From Polaromonas sp. (GTDB lineage: Bacteria > Pseudomonadota > Gammaproteobacteria > Burkholderiales > Burkholderiaceae_C): a DNA stretch of 64,000 nt. This document shows positions 17,637-26,319 of this stretch, one piece after another. Every line of letters starts with the position of its first letter. Within the stretch, counting starts at the first letter, position 1. A program made the position numbers and the translations under genes. The stretch covers positions 1-64,000 of the forward strand of contig NZ_JAUYEY010000061.1 in NCBI RefSeq assembly GCF_030689685.1, in the 5' to 3' direction. The notes beneath the pieces were generated by a model. The model ran no database searches, was not told the DNA's origin, and saw nothing but the letters and a program-made list of their open reading frames with translations.

Positions 17637-18115
17637 GACAGGCCCAAGCTCATGACCACTGCGTCTTCACGCTGGCCGTTGGCCGCTGGGTAATACTGGC
17701 GGCGCGTGCCGACATGGCGAAAGCCGTAATGCGCGTACACGGCGCGCGCGCGCTCATTGCTCACGCGCACTTCCAGCCACAGCCACAAGGCGCCCTGGCT
17801 GCGCGACCAGAGCACCAGCGCGTCGAGCATCACGCGGGCCCAGCCCTGGCGCTGGTGTTCGGGTGCGACGGTGATGTTGAGCAGGTGCACCTCGTCCACC
17901 CCCTTCATCGCCACAAAATAACCGAGCAATTCGCTGTCGCCATCGGGCCCGGCGGCCAGCAACTGCGCCTGGTAGCCGGCGTTGAGCGAGTCGCTGAAGT
18001 TGCCCCGGCTCCAGGGGTGGTCGTAGGCGCTTTGCTCCACCCGCAGCACCGCATCGAACCATGACGCGGTCATCGGCTCGAAACGGGCTTCGAAGGGTTG
18101 CAGAACAGCGTTCAT
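17633..18115 (-). CDS. rimI: Ribosomal protein S18 alanine N-acetyltransferase
   Basis: A 160-residue GNAT acetyltransferase. It has the acetyl-CoA motif APEHQRQGWARVML (Q/RxxGxG/A) and the YAHYGFRHVGTRRQYY segment typical of RimI. It would acetylate the N-terminal Ala of S18. It sits between tsaB and UDG, a common grouping in beta-proteobacteria. Its stop overlaps the UDG start (ATGA), so the two are coupled. Confidence 0.9.
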   Translation of the reverse strand: MNAVLQPFEARFEPMTASWFDAVLRVEQSAYDHPWSRGNFSDSLNAGYQAQLLAAGPDGDSELLGYFVAMKGVDEVHLLNITVAPEHQRQGWARVMLDALVLWSRSQGALWLWLEVRVSNERARAVYAHYGFRHVGTRRQYYPAANGQREDAVVMSLGLS

Positions 18116-18170
18116 TGGATAAGCTCCGCCCTGCGGGCTGCGGTATTCGCCTTGGGAACGGCCCGGCGGC

Positions 18171-18890
18171 TCATGGTGGGGTGGCGAGCGCGGCCCGGGC
18201 CTTGACCCTGGCGCGCTCTTCGGTGGTCAATGCTACTTTATCGCGCACATACAGCGGCAGCGCCTGCGCCGCGTCCACCCCGTGACCGGCCGCCAGCAGC
18301 GCCGGCGCCAGCCGCAGCATGGCGCTGGCCGTGGGCAGGGCTTCAACACACTGCGCCGCCGGCCAGGCCGGCAGGCGGCCTGCGTACACCTTGAACACAT
18401 TGCCGGCCAGCAGGGTGTCGGCCGTGCACGGTACCAAGGCCTCGGGCCGGCGCAGCGTGCAGGTGTCCAGCGCCGCCCAGGCGCCGGCGGCCCAGGCAAA
18501 ACGCTGCACATACATCTCGTCCATGCGGGCATCGAGCAGCGTCGTGAGCTGCAACGCATCCGCGCCCGGCTGGTACTGGAAGCGCGCTTCTTCGGCGACC
18601 GCCAGCAGCGTATCCAGCGGCAGCACCGGCAGCTTCGTGCCCAGCGCCAGGCCTTGCGCGACCGAGCAGGCGGTGCGCAGTCCGGTGAAGGAACCGGGCC
18701 CACGGCCGAACACCAGCGCATCGAGCCCGTCCAGCCTCAAACCGGCTTGCGCCAGCAGGTCCAGGATGGTCGGGATCAGCGTGCGGGACGCCTGCGCGCC
18801 GCCGGGGCCGCTGTGCTGCCAGACATGATTGCCGTCGGTCAGCGCCACCGACAGGATCTCGGTGCTGGTGTCGAAGGCCAGGAGTTTCAT
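18171..18890 (-). CDS. tsaB: tRNA threonylcarbamoyladenosine protein TsaB
   Basis: A 239-residue ASKHA-fold protein that partners TsaD and TsaE in t6A37 synthesis. Family marks are MKLLAFDTSTEILSVAL at the start and GRGPGSFTGLRTACSVAQGL. The start at 18888-18890 is chosen by this motif; an upstream in-frame ATG would translate the adjacent repeat. It is first in a tsaB-rimI-UDG run. Its upstream region abuts the foreign two-gene insert. The Sua5/TsaC partner is encoded at 53072-54052. Confidence 0.92.
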   Translation of the reverse strand: MKLLAFDTSTEILSVALTDGNHVWQHSGPGGAQASRTLIPTILDLLAQAGLRLDGLDALVFGRGPGSFTGLRTACSVAQGLALGTKLPVLPLDTLLAVAEEARFQYQPGADALQLTTLLDARMDEMYVQRFAWAAGAWAALDTCTLRRPEALVPCTADTLLAGNVFKVYAGRLPAWPAAQCVEALPTASAMLRLAPALLAAGHGVDAAQALPLYVRDKVALTTEERARVKARAALATPP

Positions 18891-18902
18891 GGAGTTCACA
18901 GT

Positions 18903-18966
18903 CAAATCAGGCCTTGGCCCTTGTGGGACGGGCATAAACAGCTCTCATTTAGATAGCAAAACAAGC
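18903..18966 (-). repeat. 60-bp interspersed repeat / left direct repeat of the insert
   Basis: A copy of the 60-bp family in minus orientation (TTTTGCTATCTAAATGAGAG core). Its right block, AAATCAGGCCTTGGCCCTTG and onward (18903-18933), matches 24383-24413 in the same orientation with one mismatch in 31 bp. The two copies bracket the insert that carries the ATPase and NTPase genes. Confidence 0.75.
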
Positions 18967-18993
18967 CTATTTTTTAGCAATAAAAGAGATATC

Positions 18994-19037
18994 TTGACTG
19001 AGATGAGTAAATTTACAATACTGAGTAAATTTACTCA
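18994..19037 (+). promoter_or_regulatory. Sigma-70 promoter with twin palindromic operators
   Basis: TTGACT (18994-18999), a 17-bp spacer, and AATACT (19017-19022) form a good promoter. A perfect 16-bp palindrome, TGAGTAAATTTACTCA, lies at 19022-19037, and 13 bp of the same site (TGAGTAAATTTAC) lie at 19004-19016 within the spacer. A repressor bound there would block RNA polymerase. No regulator gene lies in the insert. This is the most AT-rich stretch nearby. Confidence 0.7.
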
Positions 19038-19046
19038 TAATCAATT

Positions 19047-20309
19047 ATGACTTTTCAGCGCGCCCAAGTCCAAGAACTTCGCAAAAGATTTGGTGAGGCG
19101 TCACGCTTCATCACCATCGTCGCTGGACCCCGGCAGGTAGGAAAAACGACCTTGGTACATGCCGCGCTTGCGGATATTGACCATGAGTTTATCGCCGTTG
19201 ATCAATATGAAGAGTTGGCACCACGCTCTTTTGGCAGCTACGGCGAAACCAGCGCCGAACCCACCGGCGAAATCAGGGACGCCGCATGGTTGATTCGCAA
19301 ATGGCAGTTCGCCCGAGAGCAGTACAAACAGAAGAATGCAGATAACCCTGACAAGGCTTTTGCGCTCGTCTTTGACGAGATCCAAAAAATCCCTCGTTGG
19401 TCTGAAATAGTCAAAGGCCTGTGGGACGCCGACCGGGCTGCTGGGTTGGATATGCACGTGGTGTTGCTTGGCAGCTCGCCGATTCTGATGCAGAAAGGCC
19501 TGACCGAAAGCCTGACAGGGCGGTATGAGTTGATACCTGTCACGCACTGGTCTTTTCAGGAAATGCATGAGGCCTTCGACTTCACGCTCAACGAGTATTT
19601 TTTCTTTGGTGGCTATCCGGGCAGCGCGCCCCTTATTCGCGACGAAGGCCGCTGGCGCAACTACGTGCTGGCAAGTTTGGTGCAGCCCAGCATAGACACC
19701 GACATCCTGCAAATGGTGCGGGTGGACAAACCCGCGCTGCTCAAACAGCTCTTTACCTTGGGCAGCAGTTACTCGGGGCAAATACTTGCACTCGGCAAGG
19801 TGAAAGGCCAACTCGATGGCGCGGGAAACGAAACCACCCTGGCAGGCTACCTCGACCTGCTCGGCAATGCGGGCTTGCTCATGGGTCTGCACAAATACCA
19901 CCGGGGCGTGGCACGGCAACGCGCGTCACCACCCAAGTTCAACGTCTTGAATACGGCGCTCATGTCGAGCGCCACGCCTTACACGTTTGCCGAAGCCCAG
20001 GCTGATCGCTCGTTCTGGGGGCGGCTTGTAGAAAGCTCTGTGGGTGCGCATTTGTGCAATACAGCCACAAGCAATGAAAAAGTTCACTACTGGCGTGAGA
20101 GCCCCCATGAAGTGGACTTCGTCATCTCGGATGCGAACCGGCTAGCCGCCATTGAAGTTAAAAGCGGAGCCAACTACGGCAGGTTGTACGGTCTGGACGC
20201 ATTTGCGCAGCAGCACAAAGATTGCCGGAGCTTGCTGGTAGGTGCAGGCGGCGTGGAATTGACGGAATTTCTGTCGTATCCATTAGCCCACTGGCTGGAA
20301 CATACATGA
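19047..20309 (+). CDS. AAA_14-type ATPase with C-terminal DUF4143/PD-(D/E)XK-like domain
   Basis: A 420-residue protein. Walker A is GPRQVGKT (27-34) and Walker B LVFDEIQ (Asp110, Glu111). LLGSSPILMQKGLTESLTGR carries the arginine-rich sensor region. FFGGYPGS and a helical middle follow, as in the AAA_14 plus DUF4143 architecture. Near the C-terminus EVDFVI and AAIEVKSG give Asp357, Glu370 and Lys372 in a D-x12-E-x-K pattern of PD-(D/E)XK folds. Such predicted ATPases are widespread but mostly uncharacterised. The stop overlaps the start of the next gene (ATGA), so the two are translationally coupled. No ribosome site is visible and the leader is short. GC content and codon use are lower than in flanking genes, suggesting transfer. 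Confidence 0.8.
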   Translation: MTFQRAQVQELRKRFGEASRFITIVAGPRQVGKTTLVHAALADIDHEFIAVDQYEELAPRSFGSYGETSAEPTGEIRDAAWLIRKWQFAREQYKQKNADNPDKAFALVFDEIQKIPRWSEIVKGLWDADRAAGLDMHVVLLGSSPILMQKGLTESLTGRYELIPVTHWSFQEMHEAFDFTLNEYFFFGGYPGSAPLIRDEGRWRNYVLASLVQPSIDTDILQMVRVDKPALLKQLFTLGSSYSGQILALGKVKGQLDGAGNETTLAGYLDLLGNAGLLMGLHKYHRGVARQRASPPKFNVLNTALMSSATPYTFAEAQADRSFWGRLVESSVGAHLCNTATSNEKVHYWRESPHEVDFVISDANRLAAIEVKSGANYGRLYGLDAFAQQHKDCRSLLVGAGGVELTEFLSYPLAHWLEHT

Positions 20310-23300
20310 GCGCCAGCATCGATCCCGCGCAAAATCGCTTGCCCATTGAGCGCAGAGTGCGTGTGCGCCAGTCCGACGGCGCCCTGTCAGCACCTGAGCC
20401 CATCAGCCATTTCAGCGCAGTGCGTGCCTGGGTATTGATAGGAAACCCGGGCGCCGGGAAAACAGACGCATTTAAGGAGCGCAGTGCAGCGGAGGGCGGT
20501 GACTACATCACCGCCCGCAATTTCGTGGATTTAGAGCAATCCCCCACTGTCTCGCTTCTTTTTGTTGATGGCCTCGACGAAATTGCAGCCGGCAATGCGT
20601 TGGGCTTTACGGCACTCGGTCAGATGCGCACCAAACTGCAAAGAATGGGTACACCCAAGTTCCGTATCTCCTGCCGGGAAGCGGATTGGCGCGGCAGTAC
20701 AGACAGCGAGGCACTGCGACATTTGGTAGGTGAAAAAGATTTCCTGGAACTGCACCTTGAACCCTTAAACAGCCAAGAAGTTGAGGAGCTGATCGCTCAC
20801 TGGCAACCCTCAAGCGCGCAAAAAGCCGCGGACTTCATCAAGGAAGCAGAAAAGCACAACCTCGACGGACTGCTGGACAACCCCCAAACTTTGCGCATGC
20901 TGGTGGAAGCAACGGCCAGTGGCTGGCCCGCGAATAAAACGCAAACCTACCAAATGGCCTGCGCAAAACTTATGCGAGAACATAACGATCAGTGGCTTGC
21001 AGTCACACGAGAGGACGCCCACCCAGACGACGAGCTTCTTCAGGCCGCTGGCTATTTGTGCTCCCTCATGCTGCTCTCGGGCGGCGCTTCCTTGGCGCTT
21101 CAAAGACCAGGCAACAAGCAAAAGGATGTGCTTTCTCTACCTCAATTGCGCAGCAACGAATCCGCCCCAGACATCGGACTTTGCCGCGCGGCACTTCACA
21201 CCCGGCTCTTCAGAGGCAATGGCAGTGGTGAATTTTTTCCAGTTCACCGCACCGTGGCCGAGTACTTGGCGGCCCAATACATTGCCAAGCGGATCAACGC
21301 AGGCCTGCCTTCAAAACGCGTATTGGCACTGATGTTGGGTGAAGACGCTGGCGTTGTGCCTGAGTTGCGGGGTCTGCATGCCTGGCTTGCTGCAACTGCG
21401 ACAGGGAATCTGCGCATGGAGTTCATAGACCGTGATCCGCTGGGCGTAATTCTCAACGGCGACGTGCAAAGTTTCACGCGTTCAGAAAAACTGCGAGTAC
21501 TCGACGCACTGAGCAACGAGGCGAAGCGCTACATCTACTTCCGAAGCCAGAATTGGGTCAGCCAGCCCTTCGGTGCATTGGCCACCGCGGACATGGAAGG
21601 AGATTTTCGGAGTTTGCTACGTTCGAGCGACCGCAGCCCCGCTCATATGGCATTGATCGATTGCGTACTGGACGCGATCGCCCATGGGCAGCGGATGCCT
21701 GGACTCAATGCAGAACTGGAGAAAGTTGTCCGAGACACAAGTTACTGGCCAGGCTCACGGACAGAGGCTTTGCGGATTCTTATCGCATTTGATCGCCGGG
21801 ATGATAAATGGTCGATTTCCAGAACATTGCTGGAAGATATTCACGCCGGCATAGTGGAAGACAGCGAGGATGAATTGCTTGGCACCTTGCTTTTGGCTAT
21901 GTATCCCGGCCAACTGTCACCCGCAGAAATATGGTCTCACTTCAGAAAACCGAAATCCAATGCACTGTTAGGGTCCTACTGGCGGTTTTGGCATGACTTG
22001 CCTGGAAAGAGCGCGCCCGACGATGACATCCCCATCTTGCTCGACGCCATCATCGCCCGCAGTTACCAGCTAAGCAACCAACACGACCATTTGAGATCTG
22101 CCAGGATTGTTGGAGAGCTACTTGTAAAGGGAGTTCGCCAAGTTGGATCGATGTTGACCATATCGCATCTTTACCAATGGCTGTCTCTGGGACTAGGTCC
22201 GCACTATCACTCTCCGCTAGAACAAGAGCACAAAGAAGCGCTTGGAGAATGGCTTAAAAATCATCCTGCCAAGTACAAGGCGCTTTTCGAGTTCGGCCTA
22301 TATCTCGAACTCGAAACCAAGAAATCGGGAATGAGTTTGATATGGCCCGTTCGCCGTCATCTCTATGATGCCCCCATGCCTCACGACGCAGACAATTGGT
22401 ATTTGTCTTTGGCGAAAAAATCCCCCCACAAAGAATTGCGCAGGGAGCTTGTTGCAGAAGCCTTTCATCTGACGGAGGTCAAGAGAGGGGCCGATGACGC
22501 CCTTCAATTAATTGAGGTGTGGCGGGTGACCCATCCGGATGATGCCACCTGGGTCGACGAGTTTTTGCAACGCCCATATCCCCGGCAAGGTCTTGATCAG
22601 GAAAGCATTGACCTGGAAATTGAGTATAAAAATAGAACTCGCGAAGAGGAGCAACAAAAGCTTGCTTTTTTTCAACGAACGCTTCCCGGTTTCCTCGAAG
22701 GACCTGCGGACCTGGGAGCCTTGATTGAAATCAGCAACGCCTATCTCAATTTCTTTCACCATTCCAATGAAACGACTCCAGATACACGCCTGCTGGAGCT
22801 ATTGAATCAAAACCAGGAATGGAGGGAGCTGGCTTTGCATGGTTTGCGCCAATGCCTATTCCGCAAAGACTTGCCAACCGCCAGCGATATCGTCGAACTC
22901 AATGCCCAAGGCCGCCGCTACAACTTAGCCACGCCCTGCATGGCAGCCATGGCGTTACGTTGGGCAGAAAATTCAGCCACGGCCTTGGAACTGCCCGACC
23001 CAGTCATCGAGACGATGGTCGCATTTCGCCTGACCAACGACTACGACACGACGCCGGAATGGTTCAAGCGTCTGACCACTACGCGCCCCGACATTCTCGC
23101 GCTCGTTATGGGGCCGTTGATCAATGCGCAAGTCACGGCCAAAAAGGAACACGTCGATGGCCTGTACGCGCTTGCGCATGACGCTGACTATGCAGAAATT
23201 GCGAAGCTCATCACGCCCGCGCTTCTCAAAAATTTCCCCAGCAAGGCACACAATAAGCAATTGAAAAGCCTGCGCTTGCTGATCGTTTCGCTCATGACCA

Positions 23301-24382
23301 GTCTGGACAAACCCGTCCAACTGGAAATCATTGCTGACAAACTTGGGGGTAAACCAAGCGATGTTGCACAGCACGTTTACTGGTTCACGGCAGGTCTGCA
23401 GGCGGCGCCCGACCTCTACCTCAATACCGCCAGACAATACATCGCCCATACCCAAACTCGAATCAGTCATCTGATTGAGCTTGTACATGAACAACGAGAG
23501 AGGGAGGGCTCAAGAATCGCGCTGCCTGTGGCGGCACTTGAGTTTTTGATTGAAATTCTCGGGCCGCGATGCACTCCGCGATGGCCAAATCAATCTGGTT
23601 GGGTATCTCCTGCCATGGAGTTGGGCCGGTACGTGGAGGGGCTTATCTCGACGCTTGCCGGCAATCATGATGACGACGCCATGCAGGCCCTTGCCGCGCT
23701 GCTGCAGCATAAAACTCTGAAGCAATGGGAAGACTCCCTGCGCCGCGCAATGTTTGACCAGAGGTTGACCAGACGGAAAGCGTCGTTCCAACCCGCATCG
23801 GTGACGAAGGTCTCCTCCACATTGGCCAACCTGACGCCTGCGAATGCCGCCGACTTGTGGGCACTGACGCTTGATCATCTACAGCAGCTCGCACACGAAA
23901 TCCGGAATGGCAACACCAATGGATACCGCCAATATTGGGCTGGCGGCAAGTCCAAGCTGGAAGACGAATGCCGTGACAACCTGTTGTTTGCACTCCGGCC
24001 GCGCCTTTCCCCGTTGTCGGTCAGCGCAGAGCCGGAAGGCCGCTACGCCGACGAAAAATGCGCAGATATCAAGGTTTCATCACAGGGTTATCACATCCCT
24101 ATCGAAATCAAACGCGAGATGCACAGGGGCTTGTGGAGCGCCATCTCCAACCAGTTGATTGCCAGATACACGCGGGAACTGGCATCGGACGGCTACGGCA
24201 TTTTTCTCGTGTTCTGGTTTGGTGGAACGGGCCAACCAGTGGCTGGCGACGGCGGAACAAAACCCAAGACTGCCAGTGAGTTGCAAGAAAGGCTGCAGCG
24301 AACCGTGCCGGCAGGTTATGAAAACAAAATCACCGTCTTGGTCGTTGATTGCTCCTTAAGACCAGCGGGGAAGGTCAGGTAG
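20306..24382 (+). CDS. Giant NACHT/STAND-like NTPase with C-terminal PD-(D/E)XK-like motif
   Basis: A 1358-residue protein. An N-terminal P-loop NTPase has Walker A GNPGAGKT (46-53), Walker B LLFVDGLDE (Asp88, Asp91, Glu92), a downstream FRISCREADW sensor segment, and HRTVAEYLAA (314-323), which resembles the winged-helix region of NACHT/STAND ATPases. Residues about 340-1210 are mostly helical with no recognised family and may be ARM/TPR-like repeats that sense a ligand. The C-terminus has KCADIKV and IPIEIKRE, giving Asp1254, Glu1267 and Lys1269 in the same D-x12-E-x-K spacing as the partner protein. An NTPase fused to helical repeats and a nuclease motif is the layout of STAND defence proteins, but here the nuclease is C-terminal. 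The ATG at 20306 overlaps the previous stop. Substrate and role are inferred; no homolog was searched. Confidence 0.75.
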   Translation: MSASIDPAQNRLPIERRVRVRQSDGALSAPEPISHFSAVRAWVLIGNPGAGKTDAFKERSAAEGGDYITARNFVDLEQSPTVSLLFVDGLDEIAAGNALGFTALGQMRTKLQRMGTPKFRISCREADWRGSTDSEALRHLVGEKDFLELHLEPLNSQEVEELIAHWQPSSAQKAADFIKEAEKHNLDGLLDNPQTLRMLVEATASGWPANKTQTYQMACAKLMREHNDQWLAVTREDAHPDDELLQAAGYLCSLMLLSGGASLALQRPGNKQKDVLSLPQLRSNESAPDIGLCRAALHTRLFRGNGSGEFFPVHRTVAEYLAAQYIAKRINAGLPSKRVLALMLGEDAGVVPELRGLHAWLAATATGNLRMEFIDRDPLGVILNGDVQSFTRSEKLRVLDALSNEAKRYIYFRSQNWVSQPFGALATADMEGDFRSLLRSSDRSPAHMALIDCVLDAIAHGQRMPGLNAELEKVVRDTSYWPGSRTEALRILIAFDRRDDKWSISRTLLEDIHAGIVEDSEDELLGTLLLAMYPGQLSPAEIWSHFRKPKSNALLGSYWRFWHDLPGKSAPDDDIPILLDAIIARSYQLSNQHDHLRSARIVGELLVKGVRQVGSMLTISHLYQWLSLGLGPHYHSPLEQEHKEALGEWLKNHPAKYKALFEFGLYLELETKKSGMSLIWPVRRHLYDAPMPHDADNWYLSLAKKSPHKELRRELVAEAFHLTEVKRGADDALQLIEVWRVTHPDDATWVDEFLQRPYPRQGLDQESIDLEIEYKNRTREEEQQKLAFFQRTLPGFLEGPADLGALIEISNAYLNFFHHSNETTPDTRLLELLNQNQEWRELALHGLRQCLFRKDLPTASDIVELNAQGRRYNLATPCMAAMALRWAENSATALELPDPVIETMVAFRLTNDYDTTPEWFKRLTTTRPDILALVMGPLINAQVTAKKEHVDGLYALAHDADYAEIAKLITPALLKNFPSKAHNKQLKSLRLLIVSLMTSLDKPVQLEIIADKLGGKPSDVAQHVYWFTAGLQAAPDLYLNTARQYIAHTQTRISHLIELVHEQREREGSRIALPVAALEFLIEILGPRCTPRWPNQSGWVSPAMELGRYVEGLISTLAGNHDDDAMQALAALLQHKTLKQWEDSLRRAMFDQRLTRRKASFQPASVTKVSSTLANLTPANAADLWALTLDHLQQLAHEIRNGNTNGYRQYWAGGKSKLEDECRDNLLFALRPRLSPLSVSAEPEGRYADEKCADIKVSSQGYHIPIEIKREMHRGLWSAISNQLIARYTRELASDGYGIFLVFWFGGTGQPVAGDGGTKPKTASELQERLQRTVPAGYENKITVLVVDCSLRPAGKVR

Positions 24383-24441
24383 CAAATCAGGCCTTGGCCC
24401 TTGTAGGACGGGCGCCATCAGCTATTAAATCAGGAGCAACC
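24383..24441 (-). repeat. 60-bp interspersed repeat / right direct repeat of the insert
   Basis: Minus-strand copy of the 60-bp family, with GAGCAACC and GATTTAATAGC in its core. Its 31-bp left block is a direct repeat of 18903-18933 with one mismatch. It begins right at the stop codon of the giant NTPase and forms the end of the truncated permease frame. Confidence 0.75.
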
Positions 24442-24710
24442 ACCGACGCACGCTGCGCCTGCATAGGCACGCCAAACACAATGCCGACCGTCACCAGCGC
24501 CAGCCCGGCCAGCAAATTCCAGTGCAGCGGCTCGCCGAGGAAAAACACCGCCCCGAGTGCCGACAGCCCCGGCACCACGGCGGTGATCATGGTCGAGCGC
24601 ACCGGGCCGAAATACTGGACCATCTTGGTGAAGGTGATGCCCGAGACCACCACTGAGCCCAGCAGGCAGATGTCCAGCGAGCACGCCCACAGTCTTGGGG
24701 GAAAAACGCA
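24387..24710 (-). pseudogene. C-terminal fragment of an EamA/DMT permease
   Basis: The minus-strand frame encodes the last roughly 80 residues of an EamA permease: SGITFTKMVQYFGPVRSTM, VVPGLSALGAVFFLGEPLHW and LLAGLALVTVGIVFGVPM, followed by a tail from the 60-bp repeat. The first three quarters of a normal 290-residue permease are missing and the frame runs into the dacB leader. It is probably a remnant left when the region was rearranged, perhaps with arrival of the two-gene insert. Confidence 0.7.
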
Positions 24711-24764
24711 TGCCCCGATTATCCGGGCAAGTCGCAAGGACCGGACTCACACAGATAATCAGTC

Positions 24765-26264
24765 ATGCTTGTGAATTTCCTTTCCGCCCGGCTGCTGCTG
24801 GCCACCGCTCTGGTCCTGCTGCCGGCCTGGGCGCTGGCCCAGAAGGCCCCGGCCGCCGTCAAATCGCCCAAACCGGTGCTGCCGGCGGCGATCAGCAAGG
24901 CCCTGACCCGCGCCCAGGTCCCGACGGATGCCGTGACCCTGCTGGTGGTCGACGCCACTGGCAAGGCGCCGCCGCGCCTAGCCCATCGGGCCGGCGAACC
25001 GATGAACCCGGCCTCGGTCATGAAGCTGGTGACCACCTATGCGGCGCTGGACCTGCTGGGGCCCGAGTTCACCTGGAACACCCGCGTGCTGATGGACGGC
25101 AGCATGTCCGACGGCGTGTTACACGGCAACCTGATCGTGCGCGGCGGCGGCGACCCCAAGATGGTAGTAGAGCGCCTGCAGGCGCTGCTGGCACAGGTGC
25201 AGTACAGCGGCGTCAAGGTGGTGCGCGGCGACATCGTGCTGGACCGCAGCGCCTTCCAGACATCGGCCCAGGACGCGGGCGAGTTTGACGGCGAGCCGCT
25301 GCGGCCCTACAACGCCAGCCCGGACGCGCTGCTGATCAACTTCAAATCGCTGGTGATGCGTTTCACGCCCGATCCACTGAACAATCGGGCGCTGGTGGCA
25401 GTCGAGCCGCCGCTGGCCGGCATCGTGATTGACGACAGTGTGCCGCTGGCGCGCGTGGCGCGCTGCGGCGACTGGCGCAGCGAGCTGCGTGCCAGCGTCG
25501 ACAACCCGAACCGGCTGCAGTTCAGCGGCAGTTATTCGGTCGCCTGCGGTGAACGCGTCTGGCCCAGCGCCTATGCCGAGCCCGCGAGTTTTGCGGCGCG
25601 CGCGCTCGAGGGTTCCTGGCGCGCCCTGGGCGGGCTGCTGACCGGCACAGTGCGCGACGCCACGGCCGGCGAGCTGGCGCTGCTGCGTGCGCGCGGCACG
25701 CTCTCTGGCGAGAAACCTCCGCTGCGCCTGGATGCGCCCTCGCTGCCGCTGCGCGAGATCGTGCGCGACGTCAACAAGTATTCCAACAACGTGATGGCCA
25801 GGCACCTGTTTCTGAGCCTGAGCCGCCAGCGGGACGGGCAGCTTGACCAGGCCTCGCCCGAGACCGGCCGCGCGGCGCTGGCCGCCTGGTGGAAAAAATT
25901 GCTGCCGCAGCAGCCCGCACCGGTGATGGACAACGGCTCCGGCCTGAGCCGCATCGAACGGGTCACGGCCAATGGCCTGGCGGCGATGCTGCAACACGCC
26001 GCGCAAAGCCGCGTCGCCCAGGACCTGCTCGACTCACTGCCGGTCGCCGGCATGGACGCCACCATGCGCGAGCGCGCCAAAAATGTCGCTGGCCAAGCCT
26101 TCATCAAGACCGGCTCGTTGCGCGACGTGACGGCGGTCGCAGGTTATGCCAACGGTGCCAGCGGCGCGCGCTACATCGTGGTCGGCATGGTCAACCACCC
26201 GAATGCCGGAGCGGCGCGGCCTGCGCTGGACGCCTTGATCCAGTGGGCCGTGCAGGAGCGCTGA
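24765..26264 (+). CDS. dacB: D-alanyl-D-alanine carboxypeptidase/endopeptidase (PBP4)
   Basis: A 499-residue periplasmic penicillin-binding protein that trims or cleaves peptidoglycan cross-links. It has a signal peptide (about 1-26, ending ALAQ), the catalytic SxxK motif in NPASVMKLVTTYAAL, the SxN motif in NKYSNNVMARHL and the KTG motif in FIKTGSLRDVTAVAGYANG. The large insertion between SxxK and SxN is normal for PBP4. It is monocistronic. Confidence 0.93.
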   Translation: MLVNFLSARLLLATALVLLPAWALAQKAPAAVKSPKPVLPAAISKALTRAQVPTDAVTLLVVDATGKAPPRLAHRAGEPMNPASVMKLVTTYAALDLLGPEFTWNTRVLMDGSMSDGVLHGNLIVRGGGDPKMVVERLQALLAQVQYSGVKVVRGDIVLDRSAFQTSAQDAGEFDGEPLRPYNASPDALLINFKSLVMRFTPDPLNNRALVAVEPPLAGIVIDDSVPLARVARCGDWRSELRASVDNPNRLQFSGSYSVACGERVWPSAYAEPASFAARALEGSWRALGGLLTGTVRDATAGELALLRARGTLSGEKPPLRLDAPSLPLREIVRDVNKYSNNVMARHLFLSLSRQRDGQLDQASPETGRAALAAWWKKLLPQQPAPVMDNGSGLSRIERVTANGLAAMLQHAAQSRVAQDLLDSLPVAGMDATMRERAKNVAGQAFIKTGSLRDVTAVAGYANGASGARYIVVGMVNHPNAGAARPALDALIQWAVQER

Positions 26265-26319
26265 GACTTCAAAACGCATTCAAGCGCTCCGGATGGGATA
26301 GCTGCTTGCTACTGATGGC

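Noticed and set aside
18900-24442. CRISPR or integrase-type element
   Set aside because: No repeat-spacer array, cas gene, integrase, transposase or tRNA att site was found at the insert edges.
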